Below are positions 41,478 to 52,610 of a DNA stretch of 64,000 nucleotides, piece after piece. A program made the position numbers and the translations under genes. The stretch comes from Stomorhina lunata (lineage: Eukaryota > Arthropoda > Insecta > Diptera > Rhiniidae), in NCBI GenBank assembly GCA_933228675.1, contig OW121740.1:162884806-162948805 (forward strand), written 5' to 3'. A model generated the notes under the pieces. It was given only the letters and a program-made list of their open reading frames with translations, was not told the DNA's origin and did no database searches. Numbering within the stretch: the stretch's first letter is position 1; each line of letters opens with the position of its first letter.

Positions 41478-41630
41478 TGTGTATTATACTTTAGAGATTT
41501 TCAAAATAATTTATTTTGGAAAAAGTTTCATAAAATTTGATATCAAAACCTTTAATTTAAATAATATTATTTTACTATCTGGGAAATTTTGACAAATTAT
41601 TTAGATTGTCCTTAAAGTATGCTATACAAA
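41478..41630. mobile_element. MITE copy, inverted relative to 46995
   Basis: Ends TTGTGTATTATACTTTAGAG and TTAAAGTATGCTATACAAA are inverted repeats. The interior (AAAATAATTTATTTTGG and then ATCAAAACCTTTAATTT) is the reverse complement of the interior of 46995-47160, confirming one family. Confidence 0.6.
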
Positions 41631-42130
41631 TTTTCTGGAATATCTTATATTTTGATCGCGTCTTAACCTCAGGATTTTTTTTTACCTTAAACTCAAGGCA
41701 ACCATTTTTGTTGAGCCCCTCTATTTTATATGTGCTTAGAAATTTATGTTTATTGCTTTGGTTTTTTTTTAGATAAACAAAACTTTTCCCCATCCTGCCT
41801 CTGAGCTGCAACAACAATGTTAGACCTCATAGAAAAGCAGCTATTGAATGAATATTAGTGGCCGGCTAACCGCGGATTTCTATGACTAGGGCATAACAAA
41901 AAAACCATTAAAATAGCTTCATTTAAAGCCATCATGACTGTTGCTTCATGCGGAGCAACAACTGCGTACATCTAGATATGGGATATGCAACAGCAGTTGT
42001 AATAGAACTGAAATAACCATAACAAGAAAAATTTGCTTTGTCTGCTAATGCACATACATACATAGAAGTCGAAAAATATGACCATTTTATTTGACCAGGA
42101 AATTGTACAACATATTTTTGTGAAATATGA
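41631..42130. other. Unclassified, no gene supported
   Basis: A slightly more balanced stretch at 41800-42050 (GGCCGGCTAACCGCGG near 41860). Minus-strand frames at 41575-41817 have no recognisable domain. Confidence 0.4.
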
Positions 42131-42639
42131 TCAAGTGCGATGGAGGGAATGGAAAATTGGAATAAGATTTTTCTTTGTTGTTGAAAAACTGAAGTATGGA
42201 TTATATAAGCAATAATTTGTGTCGGACAGCGGACAGGTGTTTGGTACTTTTTTGAAACTATGTCCGATAGGGGGTAAAAAAGGGTGAAAATAGTTTTTTT
42301 GGTACCTTTTTAACCCACTCTTATATGTTAAACTAAAGAATATAGAAAGAAACTTTGTACTGCAATCAATAGATGTGAAAGAAACATTAAACATGTACTT
42401 GATACTTTTTTGATTTTGGGGCCAAAAAGGGTAAAAAAGGAATAAAATGATAACTTAACATCTCAAAAAGTAATATGAATAGGAACATTATGTTAACTGT
42501 GTTTTAATAAAATGTACCGAATTCAATTGGTACCAAAGAAGTACCAAATATGTAACTTTTTGAAATTAGGGGATAAAAATGGGGAAAAATTAGTAATGTT
42601 ATATTTTTAAACAAATGTATGTATGTTCTTTATAGAATA
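42131..42639. repeat. Dispersed repeat leading into the 132-bp satellite
   Basis: Has recurring GGTACTTTTTTG, GGGTAAAAAAGGGTG and TTGGTACCAAAGAAGTACC blocks that repeat inside the stretch (about 42240-42310 and 42400-42590). It probably forms one composite element with the satellite that follows. Confidence 0.5.
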
Positions 42640-43285
42640 GTAAACTGTAAATTTGATCATGTTATGCTCTTTAGCGAAGATGTTGCGGATAAGCCGGCGA
42701 AGCTTTTTAAGTTGATAAGACTAATTTTCGACAGGTGGCGCCACTGAAAATTACTAAAAATTATTCAAATCGTAAACTGTACATTTGACCATGCTATGAT
42801 CTTCAGCAAAGTTGTAGCGCATGAGCCGGCGAAGGCTCTTTAGTTGGTATGAATAATTTTCGACAGGTGGCGCTACTGAACTTTACTCAAAGTCAATTTA
42901 ATAGTATGCTGTACATTTAATCATGCTACAATCTTTAGCAAAATTGTTGCGAATAAGCAGACGAAGGTCTATGAATTGGAATGAGCAAAGTCCGACAGGT
43001 GGCGCCACAGAAAATTACTTAAAGTGAATTAAATCGTAAACTGTGCATTTGATCATGTTATAATCATAAACAAAGTTGTTACGCATTAGCAGACGAAGGT
43101 TTCTTGGTTCGTATGAACAACTTCAGGTGGCGCCACTGAAAACTACTCAAAATGAATTAAATCGTAAACTGTGCATTTGATCAGACTATAATCCTTTGCA
43201 AAGTTGTTGCGCATGAGTCGACGGAGGTTTCTGTTGGTATGACCGATTTCCAAAATTATTAAAATGAGTTAAACTGTAAATTATG
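42640..43285 (+). repeat. 132-bp satellite, about five copies
   Basis: Units starting GTAAACTGTACATTTGATCA begin at 42640, 42772, 42904, 43036, 43164 and, truncated, 43276. The first three periods are exactly 132 bp, the later ones 128 and 112. Each unit carries GCATAAGCCGGCGAAGG-like sequence and CAGGTGGCGCCACTG, a perfect palindromic core GTGGCGCCAC. It is much richer in G+C than the other arrays and unrelated to them. Confidence 0.92.
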
Positions 43286-44944
43286 CAAACTATGTGTTGG
43301 TCGGACAAAATAAATATATATATAAATACAATGTCTTTCCTCTAAATTTATTTTAGTACTTTATAAAATAAAATATATAAAAACTTTAAAATTTGCCTCA
43401 AAATGCTTATCACAAAGCTCCGAGCAAGGCTCGGTCAACCAGGTACTAGACTATGATTAGAAAAACAGAAAATTAATCAACTTAATTATAATTAATGCCT
43501 TAATTTCCTTTATTTATATTTAAATATCTGACCATCTCCTTCAAAACTATTAAAGCCATTGGTTTTATTAAACCGTTTGAAAAACTGAAAAACATTTCGA
43601 CCAAAAACCCTTCACCTCATCTTCAGACCCTACAGACGTCAATATCATTATCCTCATTATCAACCGGCTACTTTAATTTCCTGATCATTTTTCTATAGAG
43701 AAAAAAAATCACCACAACAAAAATTAGCAATACAACAGAAAAGAAAATGAAAATGCTCTGCATTCATTGTCAAAGGGCAGGTGCAGAAAAGGACCAAAGT
43801 CCAAATACAATAAAAGGATTTATTCAAAATTTCATCATGTAAAAGCTCAATATATATATTCTAACAATTTATAAATGCCGACAGGAAAGCAGGGACGAGA
43901 TGAGAAGAGTAATAAGTGTAAGCATGGATAAATATTGTCCATGATGACAGCAGCAGGTTGTTAGAGGGAACAACAACAAAAAAAATCATTGGCTATAGTT
44001 AGGTCTCCTGTATCTCCTGCTCTATAGCCAGAAAGTGCTAAAAATTATTTGGGCTTTGTTAACAGACATTGTTGTTGCTGCTGGTGCTGCTGCTACTTCA
44101 TATTGAAAAATAGACTAAAATCTAAATGACAACAATTTTAGCTTTAGACCAGGCTAAAATAAAACCAACAAAAAGTAGTAGAATACATCATAACTAGGAT
44201 TCTAAAATTGTTTAACAACGTATCCAATGACAATCATGATGTTGTTACAGTTTCTATTTTATACATAAATCATGGCACACATACATCCAAACAAGCATTG
44301 GTTTTATACATATGTACATAAATTTATGTATGTATGTGTATGGCAATAGTTGAGTGATTGACTTTTAGGAATCTGTAAGGGATAAGTGAAAAAATCTTTA
44401 TTTTCAATTTTAGGTTTTTTTTGTTGTTTCTTTATTGTTTTGTAAATTCATAAACATCAGCACTTGAATTTGTTTCAAAATAACCTGTATCTATGAATCA
44501 TCTATGGCAGATGGTTATGACAGTTTAGCCAGAGATGGCTAAGTACCAAAAAAAAAAACAAAACAAAAAAAAAAAAAAATACAAAAATTGTAATGTTTCT
44601 GTCCTACATCTCTTCAATGGATGCATGAGAGTAGGATTTATGAGAGCAGGATTAAATCGTTTCCAACTTCAAGCAGATAAATGTTTGCAGCAATTGTACA
44701 TAATTATAGTACATATGTTTCGGACTTTAAATCTTAGTATGTAGTCGTTCGCAACAAAACGTAAAAATTCAATTTTTTGAAAAACAAAATTAGTTAATGA
44801 TGCAGTTTTACTCTTTATAAAGGCCTCCATAGTTACATTAAATGAAATCACAAAAAACGATAATCAATTCTTTACAGAAAGGCTTTAAAAACGTAATAAT
44901 TTGAATTTTTATCAAAAATTTTCGTCTAACAGTAAGTACATTTT
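43286..44944. other. Non-array DNA, balanced composition, no gene supported
   Basis: Includes a CCATCTCC- and CCTCATC-rich stretch (43530-43680), trinucleotide GCTGCTGG runs near 44080 and ACATAC microsatellite-like DNA near 44280-44340. Short open frames (for example 44535-44744) contain poly-K runs and are not convincing. Confidence 0.4.
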
Positions 44945-45378
44945 TATGTATAAGTGGAAAGGGTATTATAAGTTTGTGCTAATATATGCAACGCATAAAA
45001 ATATTTGTGCTAGACCCACCTTTTAGTGTACTAATAGACTTAGAATCACTTTCTGAGTCGATCTAGCGATGTCAGTCCGTCCGTCCGTCTGGCTGGCTGG
45101 ACCTCCATGTAAACCATGTAATCAAAGTACATCGAAATTCTAAAGGGAATTTAATGAAATTTGGCACAGATGATTTTTTTGATAGTGGGACTATGGTAAT
45201 TGAAATTTGTCAAAATCTGTCCATTATTTATGGTACCTCCCATAGGTCGCACTTCCCGGAATTGATATATTGGTCGCAAATATCAATATTTTTTCATGAA
45301 ATTTAAATCAAATGCTGCTTATGTAAACTAAAATCACTATACCATACAAACTCTTCTTTAAAAACGCTCTTAATGAGA
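44945..45378 (-). mobile_element. Family A, 3' part, inverted
   Basis: Reads inverted from the family's 3' end (GGGTATTATAAGTTTGTGCT, then the inverted GACGGACGGAC block) and stops within the interior at about 45378, where it meets the AAAACAAGTAAG start of the next copy. Confidence 0.75.
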
Positions 45379-45380
45379 CA

Positions 45381-46074
45381 AAAACAAGTAAGAAAGTGCT
45401 ATAGTCGGTCAAACCCGACCATACGATACCCTTCACCACTAAGGGCAAAGGTGTTCTTTTTTCTGTACAAAGACAAATATTTGCTAAATTTTGCCATCAT
45501 ACAAACATATTCTCAAAACTTGTACATTTAAGCTGTTTCCGCCATTTGGACTTATATGAGAGGTAGGGTCAAATGTGGACCGATTATCTCGACATTTGGC
45601 AAATTGATTACACTTGTTACAAAAATTATGTACGCGAAAAATAAAAATTAAAATTCTCATTATCTTCGGATTTACGAGCGTTTTAGTGAATTTTGTCTTA
45701 TTTAGTGCATTTTGAGAAAAAAGTTTGTATGGGACCTATAGTCAAACGTAGACCAATTTCAAATTGGTACCGATTTCGAAATTTGGTACAGTGATTTAGG
45801 TTTTCATAAGCAGTATTTGTTTTAAATTTCATTAAAAAATATTGATTTTGTTAGCCAATATATCAATTCTGGGAAGTTGGACCTATGGGAGGTACCATAA
45901 ATAATGAACCGATTTTGACAAATTTCAATAACCATGCTCCCATTATCAAAAAAATGATCTGTACCAAATTTTATCAAATTATCTTTAGAATTGCGACCTG
46001 TAGTTTGATTACAAGGTTTAAATGGGGTCCAGCCAGCCAGGCGGACGGACGGACGGACGGACATCGCTAAATCG
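45381..46074 (+). mobile_element. Family A copy, forward
   Basis: Starts AAAACAAGTAAGAAAGTGC, has ATACCCTTCACCACTAAG, and ends inside the family's 3' region at GGACATCGCTAAATCG. It lacks the last part of the element, joining directly to an inverted copy at 46075. Confidence 0.75.
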
Positions 46075-46826
46075 AAAGGGTATTATAAGTTTGTGCTGAT
46101 GTTTGTAACGCATAGAATTATTTGTCTTTGTCATCTTTTAGTATACCAATAGGCTTAGAATCACTTTCTGAGTCGATTTAGCGATGTCCGTCCGTCCGTC
46201 TGGCTGGCTGGCTGGACCCCCATGTTAACCTTGTAATCAAACTACAGGTCGCAATTTTAAAGATATTTTAATGAAATTTGGCACAGATCATTTTTTTGAT
46301 AATGGGACCATGGCTGTTGAAATTTGTAAAAATCGGTTGATTATTTATGGTACCTCCCATAGGTCCCACTTACCGGAATTGATATAATGGCCACAAAAAT
46401 CAATGTTTTTTCATGAAATTAAAAGCAAATACTGCTTATGTAAAACTAAATTACTGTACCAAATTTCGTTGAAATCGGTCCACATTTGACCATAGCTCTC
46501 ATACAAACTCTTTTCTCAAAACGCACTAAAAAAGACAAAATGCACTAAAGCGCTCGTAAATCCGAAGATAATGAGAATTTCAAGTTTATATTTTGTAACA
46601 ACTGTAATCAATTTGTCAAATTTCGAGATGATTAGTCCACATTTGATTCTAGCTCTCATATAAGTCCAAATGACGGAAACAGCTTAAATGTATAAGTTTT
46701 GAGAATATGCTTGTATGATGGCAAAATTAAGCAAATATTTGTCTTTATACAAAATAACACCTTTGACCTTAGTGGTGAAGGGTATCGTCGGGCTTGACCG
46801 AATATAGCACTTTCTTACTTGCTTTT
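46075..46826 (-). mobile_element. Family A copy, inverted
   Basis: Begins AAAGGGTATTATAAGTTTGT (inverted 3' end) and runs to the inverted ACAAGTAAG start at about 46820. With 45381-46074 it makes a tail-to-tail inverted repeat of roughly 0.7-kb arms without spacer. The arms differ at perhaps one base in eight. Confidence 0.75.
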
Positions 46827-46976
46827 GTGATCAATTTGCCAAATTTCGAGATAATCGGTCCAAATTTCACTCTAGCTCTCATATAAGTCAAAATGACGGA
46901 AACAGCTTAAATATGTTTGTATGATGGCAAAATTTAGCAAATATTTGTCTTTATACAGGAAAATAACTTTTCTTTT
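46827..46976 (-). mobile_element. Family A, short inverted fragment
   Basis: Repeats TGATCAATTTGCCAAATTTC, AGATAATCGGTCC and TTTGTATGATGGCAAAATTT, the same interior part as 1-130 and 54993-55030. It ends near the MITE at 46995. Confidence 0.65.
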
Positions 46977-46994
46977 GCCTATATTTCCGAAACA

Positions 46995-47160
46995 TTGTGT
47001 AGCATACTTTTAGGATTTTTGACAAAAATTCTCTGACAGTAAAAGAATTTCATTTAAACTAAAGGTTTTGACACACAAACTGATATGCTTAGTTATCAAA
47101 TTTTATTAAACTGCTTGCAAAATAAATTATTTTAAAATATCCCTAAGGTATGTTGCACAA
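46995..47160 (+). mobile_element. MITE, best-preserved copy
   Basis: TTGTGTAGCATACTTTTAGG at the left is mirrored by CCCTAAGGTATGTTGCACAA at the right (imperfect 20-bp inverted repeats), about 166 bp in all. Interior motif CTAAAGGTTTTGACACACAA is shared with 55300-55445 and, inverted, with 41478-41630. No coding capacity. The class of autonomous partner is unknown. Confidence 0.7.
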
Positions 47161-47878
47161 TATTTACTTTAAAGTTAGAGTTTTCTATCGATATTGAATG
47201 CGGCGATTTGGCACCAGTTTTCATTAATATCAATTAAATTTATTGGAAGTCTCTTTCATTATTCTATTATCAAATTTTGAATTTAGCAAAGGCTGGATTA
47301 AATTTTAAACTTTTCAAACCTTTTAAATATTTCCCCTAACGATTTTTTTGGCTTAATATCTCTATTCATATAAATGAGATATATGCGAGTATGTTTATAC
47401 ATATATATTGGCTAAAACATTATTGAACTAAAGTATAATTCTGAAGCTCTGTTTGTAATAGAAACAATTTTTTTAGAAACTGTACATTTAGAGAAATTGA
47501 AGGAAAACACAGTTTAGTAAAAAATTTTGAAAAATCCTTCCGAGAGTGCAATAATCTCTATGACTATGCTGTGGAAGATGGTAATATTGGTATTTTCGGT
47601 AGGACTACATATAACAGTAGACTTTAGTAAAAATGCTCTACTAAGATCTTCCTATCAAAACATCCCTACTACCTTTATTTAATAGTCAGTTTAGTTCCTG
47701 TTCTTATCCTGTTGTGAACAGTTAACTGTGGATGGAAATTGTCAGTTTGGATTTCTGTCTTTGATTTAGGTGCGTCTAAGAGCTCTTAGGCTATGCTGGG
47801 GTCGATGGTAGAGTTTCTAATTTCGGTCGGACTAGCCACGATAGAAAGGCTTAGAGAAAATGCCCTTCAAAGAACTAT
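47161..47878. other. Unclassified with a weak internal duplication
   Basis: After GAATGCGGCGATTTGGC at about 47197 (MITE-associated block) come two diverged units. GACTATGCTGTGGAAGATGG with TTTTCGGTAGGACTAC is near 47560-47610. GGCTATGCTGGGGTCGATGG with TTTCGGTCGGACTAG is near 47785-47835. It is a dispersed repeat of unknown type. Confidence 0.45.
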
Positions 47879-48169
47879 AGAAAATTTTGTATGTCTTCTA
47901 TAGAAAATTTTTGATAAAAAATTTCTGTAAAGAAAATTGTTTATTTTCTATAAAACTATTTTGATAAAAAATGTTCTATAGAAAAATTTTTGATAAAAAT
48001 AAAAAAAAATTTCTATAGAAAAATTTTCGATAAAAAATTTTCTATACGAGTAGAATAATTTTTAATAAAAAATTTTAATAGAAAAATTTTGATAAAAAAT
48101 TTTCTATAAAAGAAATTTTTGATAAAAAATTTTCTATAAAAAATTGTTGATAAAAAATTTTAATAAAAA

Positions 48170-48480
48170 AAATTTTGATAAAAAATTCCCGATAGAAAAA
48201 TTTTTGATAAAAATTTTTTTTACAAAAAAATTTTTGAAATTTTCTATAGAAAATTTTTTGATAAAATATTTTCTGTAGAAAAATTGTTGATAAAAAATTT
48301 TTCTAACAAAAATTGTTGATAAAAAATTTTTCTAACAAAAATTTTGGTTAAAAAATTTTCTATAGCAAAAAATTTGATAAAAAATTTTCTATAGAAAATT
48401 GTTTAATAAAATATTTATGCTTTCTATAGAAAAATTGTTGATAAAAAATTTTCTATGGGAAAGTTGTTGATAACAAATTT
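48170..48480 (+). repeat. 311-bp direct duplicate, first copy
   Basis: Nearly identical to 48557-48867, offset 387 bp, including the marker stretch TTATGCTTTCTATAG and CTATGGGAAAGTTG. The duplication is recent compared with the divergence of neighbouring units. Confidence 0.85.
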
Positions 48481-48556
48481 AAAAAATTATCTAAAGAAAA
48501 ATTTTTGATAAAAATTTTCTTTAGAAAAATTTTTGATAAAAAATTGTTTATAGAAA

Positions 48557-48867
48557 AAATTTTGATAAAAAATTTCCGATAGAAAAATTTTTGATAAAAA
48601 TTTTTTTTACAAAAAAATTTTTGAAATTTTCTATAGAAAATTTTTTGATAAAATATTTTCTGTAGAAAAATTGTTGATAAAAAATTTTTCTAACAAAAAT
48701 TGTTGATAAAAAATTTTTCTAACAAAAATTTTGGTTAAAAAATTTTCTATAGCAAAAAATTTGATAAAAAATTTTCTATAGAAAATTGTTTAATAAAATA
48801 TTTATGCTTTCTATAGAAAAATTGTTGATAAAAAATTTTCTATGGGAAAGTTGTTGATAACAAATTT
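48557..48867 (+). repeat. 311-bp direct duplicate, second copy
   Basis: Second member of the pair with 48170-48480. Only isolated substitutions such as TTTCCG against TTCCCG were seen. Confidence 0.85.
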
Positions 48868-48929
48868 TCTAAAGAAATATTTTTGATAAAACATTTTATT
48901 CAACAAGAAGAGTATTCGCATTTGATCCA

Positions 48930-49025
48930 AAATCTGTTACATTTATTTATTAATGTAACAGACCAATTTATTGATAAAAAGCCAAAAACTGTTTGCGGAG
49001 AACCAAATTCCTCGACGCGTTTTGT
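48930..49025 (+). repeat. Array-edge element, copy 4, with hairpin
   Basis: Hairpin with perfect 9-bp arms CTGTTACAT (48934-48942) and ATGTAACAG (48953-48961), then TTTATTGATAAAAAGCC and ATTCCTCGACGCGTTTTG. The order matches 541-680 and the inverted copies at 7224 and 7712. It sits inside the minisatellite. Confidence 0.75.
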
Positions 49026-49606
49026 TATTTTTTGATAAAACATTTTATATAGAAAATTTTTTGATAAATAAATAGAAAAATTGTTGATTTTTTATTTTCA
49101 ATAGAAAAATTTCTGATTAAAAATTTTCTATAGAAATTTTAGAAAAAAAAAATTCCATAAAAAATTTGTGCTACAAAATTTTTTAATAACAAATTTTTTA
49201 TAAAAAAAAATGATAAAAAATTTTCTATAGAAAAATTTTTGATAAAATATTTTATATAGAAATTTTTTTATTTTATAAAGAAAATTTTTTATTAAAAGTT
49301 TTTATAGAAAATTTTTTATAGAAAATTTTTTATCAAAAATTATTCTTAAAACAATTTTTAATCAAAAATTTTTTTAAAGAAATTTTTTATTAAAAATTTT
49401 TCTATAGATAATTTTTTAAATTTTTAACAAAAATTTTTCTTTAAATTTTTTTTTTTAATTTTTCAATAGAATTTTTTTTTATAAAAAATTCTTCTATAGA
49501 AAATTTTTTCTTAAAAATTTTTCTATAGAACAACAACAAATTTTTCTCCAAAAAATTTTTTTATCAAAAATTTTTCTATAGAAAATTTTTTTTTATCAAA
49601 AATTTT

Positions 49607-50817
49607 CTTTAGAAAATTGTTAATAAAAAATTTTCTATAGAAAAATTTTTGAAAAAAAATTTTCTACAGAATTTTTTTTATAAAATATTTTCTTTTTTGA
49701 TGAAAAATTTTCTAAAAAAATTTTTTGATAAAATATTTTCTACAGAAAAATGTATGATTTTTTATTTTCTATAGAAAAATCTTTGATTTTTTATAGAAAA
49801 ATTTTTGATTTTTTATAGAAAAATTTTTGATAAAAAATTTTCTATAAAAAAATTTTTGATAAAAAATTGATAATTTTGATAAAAAATTTCAATAGAAACT
49901 TTTTTGATAAAAAATTTCTATAGAAACTTTTTTGATAAACAAATTTCCTATAGAAAAATTTTTAATTAAAAATTTTTGATAAAAAATTTTCAATAGAAAA
50001 ATTTTTGATAAAATATTTTCCATAGAAAAATTTTTCTATGGAAAATATTTTATCCAAAATTTTTCTATAGAAAATTTTTTATTAAAAATGTTTCTATAGA
50101 CAATTATTGATAAAATATTTATATTTTGTATTTCTATTAACATTTTTGATAATAAATTTACTATTGAAAAATTTGTTAATAAAAAATTTTTGATAACAAA
50201 TTTTTCTATAGAAAATTTTTTTTATCAAAAATTTTTCTATAGAAAATTTGTTATCAAAAATTTTTTATTAACAAATTTTTCAATAGTAAATTTATTATCA
50301 AAAATGTTAATAGAAATACAAAATATAAATATTTTATCAATAATTGTCTATAGAAACATTTTTAATAAAAAATTTTCTATAGAAAAATTTTTGATAAAAT
50401 ATTTTCCATAGAAAAATTTTTCTATGGAAAATATTTTGTCAAAAATTTTTCTATTGAAAATTTTTTATCAAAAATTTTTAATTAAAAATTTTTCTATAGG
50501 AAATTTGTTATCAAAAAAGTTTCTATAGAAATTTTTTATCAAAAAAGTTTCTATTGAAATTTTTTATCAAAATTATCAATTTTTTATCAATAATTTTTTT
50601 ATAGAAAATTTTTTATCAAAAATTTTTCTATAAAAAATCAAAAATTTTTCTGTAGAAAATAAAAAATCATACATTTTTCTGTAGAAAATATTTTACCAAA
50701 AAATTTTTTTAGAAAATTTTTTATCAAAAAAGAAAATATTTTATAAAAAAAATTCTGTAGAAAATTTTTTATCAAAAATTTTTCTATAGAAAATTTTTTA
50801 TTAACAATATTCTAAAG
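49607..50817. repeat. Near-perfect palindrome of about 1.2 kb
   Basis: The left arm and the reverse complement of the right arm match with few differences. The outer marker CTTTAGAA at 49607 pairs with TTCTAAAG at 50810. ATGTATGATTTTTTATTTTC near 49750 and its inverse near 50670 also pair. GATAACAAAT at 50192 pairs with ATTTGTTATC at 50255. The unpaired centre is about 40-60 bp near 50223. Arms are about 600 bp with roughly 95 % identity by eye, within the A+T minisatellite. Confidence 0.85.
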
Positions 50818-50995
50818 AAAATATTTTATAAAAAATTTTCTATCGATTTTTTTATCCAAAACTTTTCTATAGATAATTTTTTATCAAAAATTTTTCTATA
50901 GAAAATTTTTTATCAAAAATTTTTCTATAAAAAATTTTTTATCAAAAATTTTTCTATAGAAAATATTTCATCAAAACTTTTTTATAGAAAATATT
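50818..50995 (-). repeat. A+T minisatellite, TATCAAAAA type
   Basis: Six units outside the palindrome with TTTTTATCAAAAATTTTTC and CTATAGAAAA, ending at about 50995. Confidence 0.85.
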
Positions 50996-52310
50996 GCACC
51001 TGCTTAAAATTTATACTTAAGTCTGAAAAAATTAGCATATGTGACCTTCTCCAAAAAAAGAGACCTAGTGTATCAAACTGGTTTGGAGTGTAAAAGTGTA
51101 TTCTGGAAAATAATAGATAATGTAAAATCGGTTAGATTTCTGACATAAGAACGTACAAAACGAACATGAGAAAATCGATAAAAACTAGAAAAACATTAAA
51201 ATTTAATATTTAATTTTTCTCAAAACTTCATTTTTACATATATTCAGAACCTAGTCCTCTTTATTTTCTTCATTTTCACACATTTTCAGAACCTAGTTCT
51301 TTTCTCGGAGAAGGTCACATAAAACATATTTTTTTACCATGTACTCAATCTATAAAATGACAAAATTGTTACCTAAATTAAAATAAAGAAATGAAAATAA
51401 AACCAATTCATAAAAAAACTCTATTTGAAACATAAAACCAAATCAGTAATAAATATTGCCGCTGAATGTGACACCATAAGAGAATGTAATTCACATATTG
51501 AAATGTTTCGGTATTTCATTATTATTTTAAGGCCACCCATCCCATACCCTGCTTCTATACAAATAAAATCAACGTGTTTGAGATGAATTTGGAAATGAGT
51601 TTTCCTAAGTGTGTGTGAGTATTTGCTGGTATGTGTTATACATAAATATACATAAAAATGCAATATACAAAACGAAAATAGTACAAATACAAAAGCTCAA
51701 TCACATACTCATCATGCCTTTCGTTTTATTTGAAATTTTTTCCTTTTTACTGGTAGTGGTTCTGTTGCTGTTGCTGCTGCTATTGTAATTGTTATATGAG
51801 TGTGTCACTAGCATTGAGCTATTTGAGTATTGAATGATTGAGGAATTAATGGTACGAACAATGTTCAAAATGTTTCATTTGACAGTTTTTTGACAGTTTT
51901 ATTAGTGTACAGAGGAGAAATATCAAATTATGAGTGTTGAAATGTGTTGCATTTATAAAGCCATGGGTATATACATGCATACGTTTGCATTCTTTCTTTT
52001 ATTTATTTGTCTGATGTTTGAGATTTTCAATAACGAAATTGTTGAATTTTGGGGTAGAGTTTGTGGAAATATAAATGAATTTAATTTTTGTTAAATTCTA
52101 GTAGAATTTAGTTTATTTGTTGGAAAGTTAATTTTTATTAGAAAATTTAGTGGTTTAAATAGATTTCAGTTATTTTTAAGGACTTTAAAAAAAAGTTTTA
52201 TATATAACAAGTGTTTCAAATTTAATTTTTTTTTAAATAAATCCTAAAAACTACTAAATGAAAATCTTCATAAGAAAATTTATTTAAATATTGTACAAAT
52301 TATTCAGTAT
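50996..52310. other. Non-array DNA with one MITE-like inverted repeat
   Basis: Apart from 51039-51320 this is A+T-rich DNA with a TGTTGCTGTTGCTGCTGC run near 51760 and no supported gene. The minus-strand frame at 51421-51663 has no known domain. Confidence 0.45.
51039..51320. mobile_element. MITE-like element with 14-bp inverted ends
   Basis: ATGTGACCTTCTCC at 51039-51052 is perfectly inverted as GGAGAAGGTCACAT at 51307-51320. The 254-bp interior is non-coding and contains AGAACCTAGTCCTCTTT and AGAACCTAGTTCTTTTC, a short internal duplication. A single copy is seen. Confidence 0.5.
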
Positions 52311-52610
52311 TTATAAATTGACTTTTTTCGGAACTCCTTCCATTAAAGATTTTGCAGTTGCTTCTGTTACCTTTTAGGAGGTAAATCAGACACATTGTCA
52401 GACCTCTGTCCTGTGTTCATCAAGTACTTTCATACGAGAGCCCAATACCCTGGTATAAAAATTATCAACGGTATAAGCTATTTTTGTGGGCACTCCGTTG
52501 TCTAAATTTCGTTATTTAGGATGCCTGATGCCTTAAATCAAATTGGTTGGCACATAAGCAATTGCTTGGGGAATTTTTTCTGTTTTCTTGCCAGTAACAT
52601 AAAAATCTTT
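52311..52610 (-). pseudogene. Degraded DD37E transposase copy
   Basis: Aligns with 21110-21615 of the Tc1-like element: TTTTTTCGGAACTCCTTCC, CATTAAAGATTTTGCAGTTG, GAGCCCAATACCC, TTGTGGGCACTCCG and AGTAACATAAAAATC correspond in order. About 200 bp is missing in the middle, including the part coding for the second and third catalytic residues, and many substitutions are present. It ends where the mariner relic begins. Confidence 0.75.

Larger units (their letters stand above)
47879..49606 (+). repeat. A+T minisatellite, TTGATAAAAA type, forward
   Basis: Around 60 units of about 27-30 bp with TATAGAAAAATTTTTGATAA and AAAATTTTC. A block of about 311 bp is present twice (48170-48480 and 48557-48867). 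The array-edge element lies inside at 48930-49025. Towards 49290-49600 the orientation reverses (TTTTATCAAAAATTTTTC). Confidence 0.9.

Noticed and set aside
45822..46070. Frames in family A copies
   Set aside because: They include the translated GACG tetranucleotide run and are broken in other copies of the same repeat.
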